DNA of 64,000 nt from Spizellomyces punctatus DAOM BR117 (Eukaryota; Chytridiomycota; Chytridiomycetes; Spizellomycetales; Spizellomycetaceae), in assembly GCF_000182565.1 (NCBI RefSeq), contig NW_015971540.1:124001-188000 (forward strand), written 5' to 3'. Below, piece after piece: positions 59,226 to 64,000 of the stretch. The notes under the pieces are model-generated. The model was given only the letters and a program-made list of their open reading frames with translations. It was not told the origin of the DNA and made no database searches. The translations under genes were made by a program, and so were the position numbers. The stretch's first letter is position 1; the number at the start of each line of letters is the position of its first letter.

Positions 59226-60429
59226 CTACTCGTCACTTTTGTTTTCTCTATCTACAGCTGCTAGTCTTGACTGAGCCACCTCGATCAGAACTTCTATGTG
59301 CTCTATCTGTTCGAAAACGGACTTGAGCTCCCCCTGCGCCCCTCTCTGACGAGTCTTCAAGTCCGCTAATTCCTTTTTGCGCTCTTGCATGATTTTATGT
59401 TGTTCTTCAATTTCAGCCTAGAGGTAAAAAATAGCATTCAGACTCCATTCGAGGACTTTTGCTTGTTCTCACTAGACACATTACATTGATCTTCCTCATT
59501 TCTGGTGATTCTTTTGGTTGATATATGTCGGCCAGATCCTCACTCTCCAGCAGCGTTTGATAAAAATCTGGCTGCAAATTGTGTTTCTTTGAGTGCCCCG
59601 ACCAATTAAGATGAATCATCGCCGTGCACCTACATTGGCTTCGAATTTTGTAAGCAGCTCTTTGAAGACGTCTTCGTCTGCAGCCTTTTCATGCATCCAC
59701 TTATCTACCGACGCCCACCTATCCTTTGAGCGTAGTAGCTGCATCTGCTTGTCGCTGAATACGTCCGACGATACATTTTGAACAAAAGATCGACCTAGTG
59801 TTGTCAGAAACTTTGTTTCCTCCTCTTCGCAGGTTTTCTTCAATCTACACCAGTAGTAGTGAAATTCCGCTCCATATATCAAAAACTAGAACATACTCAG
59901 CATTTTCCTTCTCGATCATCTGTTTTCGAAAAGTAAGGTTGACCAACAGCGACCTAAGATGGTCGAATTCCTCCTCGCTTCCGTTTTCGCACATTAGCTT
60001 TTGGCACTTTGACCGGAGATAGACTTTTTCCTGTACTATATTGAGCAGTGCGGCAATGCACAAGTCATACTCGCGCTGAAAAATGGGTGCGACTCATGAG
60101 AAGGTACTTTGGGTCCTTGAAGCAGTGAGAATATCCACCTTGATGTCCGCCAGAATTGGCCTATAGTTGCGAAATTGCGCAATAACCCGATCATAGATTT
60201 GCTGGAGGCATTCAATCCTATACGGATCTAGCAAGTTGCTTTCGAACCTGCGCAGGGTTTGTAGGTCATCCTGATACTTTGCTACTAGTAGGTCAGGTTG
60301 TTGGGGACATCTTTCCACAGTTGGGTCGGAAGCCAGCCACGCTTTCAGATGATATGGCAGAGAACGGAGATGAAAGCATGGTTGGGTATCATTGCGCACG
60401 GAAAAGTGTGTTGCACCATTCAAGGTCAT
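59226..60429 (-). CDS. TSNAXIP1-like coiled-coil protein (likely flagellar)
   Basis: Exons 60429-60139, 60075-59897, 59844-59634 and 59571-59485 are frame-consistent; a last exon ends at 59226 with an uncertain left border near 59418-59405. About 315 residues. The N-terminal region has WLASDPTVERCPQQPDLL, then LLDPYRIECLQQIYDRVIAQ, FRNYRPILADIKREYDLCI and long helices (FRKQMIEKENAELKKT). This matches the translin-associated factor X-interacting protein N-terminal region, whose animal members are linked to testis, cilia and flagella. If right, it suits a zoosporic fungus. The family call is from pattern memory. Confidence 0.55.
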
Positions 60430-60814
60430 GATACTACTAGTGATGGAAATACGCAGATGGATCGGAGATTTTCTTATTGTGCACACCAATATTGCTCAAT
60501 TCACGCATATATAAATAAACCACCATTTTCTACTGACATGGCCAAGATCTAATCATGATATTGGCGGATTCATCTGGCAAGATGTCACTTTCTTTGCGTC
60601 CAAGCCATTCCACAATGGGCTATAGCAAAAGTTCTGCAGGACCATACGGGTGAACTCTCTCACCACACCGGACGTGTCATTACATAAATATCATCTGCAC
60701 GAGCACATCATGTAGCTCCGTATCTCGCATGGGTACCAGGAATACCTTTGGCAAAAAAGGTCATTGGTGGTCATCGTTCAAGTGTAAAGCCCTCCAGGCG
60801 GAAGTGACAAAAGT
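60430..60814. other. Intergenic, 385 bp
   Basis: 5' flank of the TSNAXIP1-like gene up to the transposon end. Nothing else is recognised. Confidence 0.4.
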
Positions 60815-61561
60815 TAGTGTAGAGGTGACAGAAACTGGCACTAGCTACTACACCAGGGAATAAACCGGCGACAACCGGTTTGGAAAAGCTAACTAAGCTA
60901 CTACTAGGCAATTATACACGCAATACGTAACGGTTGGTTCTAACCGGATAATTGCCCACCACCACAGGCGGTCCCTACTAGGCCTTGATCTGGAACTCTT
61001 GATGGCATTGAAGCCAGACTCTTGCATCCAGGAGCGAATCGACTGGGCAGCGTCACAAGCCAGAGGATGTTCAGTGACAAGGCTTGGAGACTAAAACTGC
61101 ATGTCAGCGACAGAATAATATGAAAAGAGATGATGCCATTGGTACATACCAACCAAGCTCAACTAATGTGGCAGCATAATAGTAGGTTTTGTTATCAGAT
61201 CTGATTGGTTGCCGCTGGTTCTGATCACGGTTGCTGTCGGGCGGTCGAGGTCCTCGGCACCAGAGCAGTATTCTCATGATTGGACTGAGACTTGTTGGGC
61301 GGATGCTTTGAGTCGAGGATGGGTAAAGAGGAAAGAGGGAAGAGGGAGCAGGTCCCCCTTTTATAGACCTTTGGCATGCGCCTCACCGCAGTTTAAAAAA
61401 AAAGCTACATTAGCATGCCACACCGCAGTTTGGAGAACATTAGCATCCATGCCTCCTCACCGCTTTGAGCAATGATGGGGGTTCTGATTATGCGATATGA
61501 CTAACCGGATTAATCCGGATAATAATGGGTCCTAGTGCCATTTTCAATCACCTCCACACTA
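60815..61561. mobile_element. Non-autonomous DNA transposon (MITE-like), 747 bp
   Basis: The left end (60815-60844, starting TAGTGTAGAGGTGA) and right end (61532-61561, ending CACCTCCACACTA) are inverted repeats matching at 26 of 30 positions. The outermost TA on both sides could be a TA target duplication, as in Tc1/mariner-like elements, leaving 28-bp termini. Each terminus itself runs TAGTG...CACTA. The interior has no transposase ORF, repeated CCGGATAAT motifs, and a short direct-repeat pair (CACCGCAGTTT at 61384 and 61421; ACATTAGCAT at 61407 and 61437). Another copy of the left end is at 43886. Superfamily is not settled. Confidence 0.75.
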
Positions 61562-61890
61562 TGGACATCACGTCACTGGCACAGTCACACTACAATACAT
61601 GACTATGCCGTCATTACACTCAAACCGGAATATGAGAAAGATTTGAACCGTGCAGATTTGCACGAGGGGCTGACGTCTTCACACCTTCAAATATCGAACC
61701 CCCGCTCTCGCCCCCCCATCTTTTCCCATCATCTTTTGCTCATCGCAAGCAGTACGTTGCAATCTTTTGCGCACTCCAACATTATCAGTGTTTTTTAAAG
61801 GTATGGAAGCGCGTGTGTCCTTGGGATTTTATTCTGGTTTGTTGTTGGAGACTCTGCTAACACGGTGTTTAGAATCTATCCTCATCTAGT
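61562..61890. other. Promoter-side intergenic, 329 bp
   Basis: Between the transposon end and the promethin-like gene. No gene was recognised; likely the promoter and 5' UTR of the next gene. Confidence 0.4.
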
Positions 61891-62448
61891 ATGGCTAACC
61901 AAAGCAAACCTCAAGCTGCCGGCGGTATCTCCGCCTTGGTCCAATCGGCTAGCGGCCGTGTGCTTCCCCTTATCAGCACTGCTCAGTCCTATGCCATTGC
62001 TACCCTCTCAACATCCAAGGCCATCCTCGACCGGTACCCCCCGCTCAAGGTTTGTGTGCCGTAGTGGTCCTTGTTTTGTTAAGTCACTTGGACTGATCAA
62101 TTCCCCGTGAAATTCTGCCAGGCCTTTGTGTACACTCTTGGTGGTGCCGCCGCTGTACCTCTCGCTGTCTTCACAGGTTACGGTGCTGCCACTGGCGCTG
62201 TCGTCCTCGGTGTCGCCGGAACCGCTGTAACCTTTGTACAAGGCGGTTTCCTCGCATTTGGAGGATTCATTCTCTTCTGGTTCTTGGCAGGAGCTTTCGT
62301 TCTCGCCTCGATCTTGACTTTCTGGTAAGGGTCGGCAATAAGTTACATGACATTCTACGAGAGCTTATCGTGCTCCCTTTCCTTTTATAGGTTCACATTG
62401 GCCTACTTCGCCTTCCAAGTCGCCAAACGCCTTGAGGGCACTGCTTAA
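61891..62448 (+). CDS. Promethin/LDAF1-like hydrophobic hairpin protein
   Basis: Exons 61891-62049, 62122-62324 and 62391-62448 give 139 residues. After a polar N-terminus (MANQSKPQAAGG) there are near-continuous hydrophobic, Gly/Ala-rich stretches: AFVYTLGGAAAVPLAVF, GYGAATGAVVLGVAGTAVTF and FLAFGGFILFWFLAGAFVLA, with a short basic C-terminus (VAKRLEGTA). This is the shape of lipid-droplet/ER hairpin proteins such as promethin/LDAF1, the seipin partner, and of oleosin-like proteins. The family assignment is by shape and partial pattern and could be another membrane-hairpin family. Confidence 0.55.
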
Positions 62449-63288
62449 GCAGCTTTAAACCTGCGGTTCGATTTTGGTTTTCCCTCATTTTTGCGTTTAG
62501 TTTTAGCTTAGAAACGGGCCTCATAATTTGATACCTGGATTACAGTGTTTGGATTGCTTTAATGTGTATGGGGGGCATGGGTTGCAATATTATATTACTC
62601 TGTTGAACCGCCGTCCTTGCAGCAAGTCTTTTGCCTTGAGATGTCCTATGATCCGCATATGCGGTTCACCTACTGATATTATTTGATGCCTTGGCAGAGT
62701 GAACACAATTGTTTTACAAGGTCACTGAAAGTTGTCTTGCTCGACGACAGCACGTTCTGCATCAAAAATTATCGAATCAGCGTGTTGGGACACAGCTCGC
62801 AATGTACGTGTTCGATACAGGGGTTTGATTGGTGGTACCTTATAACAAGTGTTATCCCACGTATCAGAGTTGGAAGTTAAATCCAGGTGGGCGTAAACGC
62901 CATTGGAGACATAAAAAACGGTGGAGTGCAACTTAGAACTGGCTGGTCCGTAACTGAGACTGGGATAATGCGGGGGTTGAATCTATGATATGCTTTTGTG
63001 GCGGTGGTCTAAGTCGCTGACTAGCCGCGCAAGAATACTCTATAAAATAATGGGCGAACAGACACCAGCTCCTCGGTGCCGACCCAGGTCTAAACTATTA
63101 ACATCTACCCTTAGCTCTCGTATACGAACGCATAGCAGCAGCTTGAATTGGGTAAGAGCCAACTTTTGCGGGCTAGTAATAATGGGCACCCTGTACACAA
63201 CTGGGAAGATCCGGCGAGAAGTGCGCAAACGGAACACAATGCTGCCTGCTGGCATAAAGGACTCATCCTCTGCATACGCGGCTATATA
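62449..63288. other. Convergent 3' region, 840 bp
   Basis: Between the promethin-like gene (+) and TAD3 (-). A 102-codon plus ORF from 62990 includes a short GEQTPAPR stretch near 63050 after a TATA-like CTATAAAATA, but no exon chain with a known product could be built. Confidence 0.35.
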
Positions 63289-64000
63289 TCAGCTTTGAGT
63301 CACCTCCCCTATAGCGGCCAATGCTTCCGCTTTGCACAGATCGCGGTAAACTTTGAAATGGTGATTCAGGGACGGGTGAACGTGAATCTTGTAAGCACTA
63401 CCCAGGCCTCCGTGGCACTGACGAATTGCGTAAAACACGCGGGCAATACGAGAATGCACTAATGCCATAGAACACCTAACATAAACAATCAGAAGTCGAA
63501 CGTCCCTGCTGCAATGGGACGACGTCACTCACATGGCGCAGGGTTCGTTTATAAGATATAGGTCAAGACCGCTACAAAGATAGCCTGATTTATCTGCTCC
63601 AGCTGCAGGATTTACAACGGTCAGCAAACGACTCTCGGCTTCGCCGTCCATTAGCTTTCTCCTCTTTCCTGTTCCAACAAATTGTTTGGTGCAATTTGCA
63701 AGTTCACCATTACAATCTTCGTGGATCCCACTATCTGCGATTGTCGATTCGCTCTCGCGCTTTTTGCGCTCTCTTTCGGCGACAAGGGCGATACAATTCA
63801 TGACGGCATGGTGGAGTGGGTGATCGTTACGGGTATCGGTCGACGATGCAATTTTAGAGTTGGTGATCGGGGCAACTATAATGGCTACATTCACGATTTT
63901 GCCTTGTGCTCGCAATACTTTGGATTCTTCCAACGCATGTCGCATCCAAGTTTGTGCGCTTGCTACTTCCTCTTGCGTCAACGAAACGTTTTCCTTGCCA
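63289..64000 (-). CDS. TAD3: tRNA adenosine deaminase subunit 3 (TAD3/ADAT3), 5' end missing
   Basis: Exons >64000-63533 and 63475-63289; the gene runs off the right edge, so the N-terminus is absent. The deaminase fold shows NDHPLHHAVMNCIALV, LCSGLDLYLINEPCAM plus CSMALVHSRIARVFYA, and HGGLGSAYKIHVHPSLNHHF. The zinc-binding PCxxC is present. The catalytic glutamate of the usual HAE is valine (HAV), the mark of the non-catalytic ADAT3 partner. With TAD2 it forms the enzyme that converts A34 to inosine in tRNA anticodons. Confidence 0.95.

Noticed and set aside
62780..62880. tRNA-like GGTTTGATTGG-type stretch
   Set aside because: No cloverleaf with acceptor, D, anticodon and T arms could be drawn on either strand.
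62990..63298. 102-codon plus-strand ORF before TAD3
   Set aside because: No domain pattern, and it overlaps the TAD3 3' end; attempts at splicing gave no known product.
1..64000. CRISPR arrays, rRNA, bacterial operons, LTR retrotransposons
   Set aside because: None was seen. Intron-split genes and one gene per promoter mark this as eukaryotic, and no long direct terminal repeats or reverse-transcriptase motifs were found.

Overview
The window is nuclear DNA from an intron-rich, early-diverging (zoosporic, chytrid-type) fungus. Coding regions are broken by many short GT-AG introns, mostly about 50-80 nt, often with a CTAAC-like branch site near the 3' end. Fungal-style genes (homoserine dehydrogenase, UTP10, FAB1, a fungal-type tetraspanin) sit beside genes usually lost in Dikarya: dymeclin, a five-LIM PINCH protein, the U11/U12-59K (PDCD7) protein, a TSNAXIP1-like coiled-coil protein and cyclin L. 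The assignment is inferred from gene content and structure; no rRNA or tRNA was found to confirm it. All exon joins were worked out by hand, keeping frame and phase.

Layout. 0-7 kb: a bPH-like protein (-), a TLC-domain membrane protein (-), SRP receptor alpha (+), a Mim1/TOM13-like protein (-) and an intronless alpha/beta hydrolase (+). 7-11.2 kb: a small membrane ORF, an orphan 7-TM protein and a GATA-like plus PHD-finger nuclear protein (all -). 11.5-19.3 kb: a 22-exon UTP10/HEATR1 gene (+). 19.5-29 kb: SPC1 (-), an AKAP7-like 2H phosphoesterase (+), a tiny single-TM protein (+), a 20-exon dymeclin gene (-), a GT31 glycosyltransferase (+) and a mitochondrial protein (-). 29-35.4 kb: tetraspanin (+), thiamine pyrophosphate carrier (+), GPI2 (-), homoserine dehydrogenase (+). 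36-42.5 kb: FAB1/PIKfyve (-). 42.9-49.8 kb: eIF5A (+), tyrosine aminotransferase (+), a coiled-coil protein (+), an HP1-type chromodomain/chromoshadow protein (-) and a secreted protein (-). 50-60.4 kb: ELP4 (+), a frame-disrupted DPM3-like locus (-), a Cys-rich Ctr-type copper transporter (-), PINCH (+), cyclin L (-), PDCD7 (+) and a TSNAXIP1-like protein (-). 60.8-61.6 kb: a 0.75-kb non-autonomous DNA transposon with 30-bp inverted termini. 61.9-64 kb: a promethin/LDAF1-like hairpin protein (+) and the 3' part of TAD3 (-), cut by the window edge.

There are no operons. Many neighbours are head-to-head with about 100-550 bp between start codons, suggesting shared promoters. Several genes serve the secretory system (SRP receptor, SPC1, dymeclin, GPI2, DPM3-like, GT31, FAB1, lipid-droplet hairpin protein). 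Others serve RNA processing (UTP10, cyclin L, PDCD7, ELP4, TAD3). The most notable points are the minor-spliceosome protein, the PINCH adhesion adaptor, an unlabelled MITE family, a Ctr transporter lacking the usual Met motif, and an orphan 7-TM receptor-like gene.
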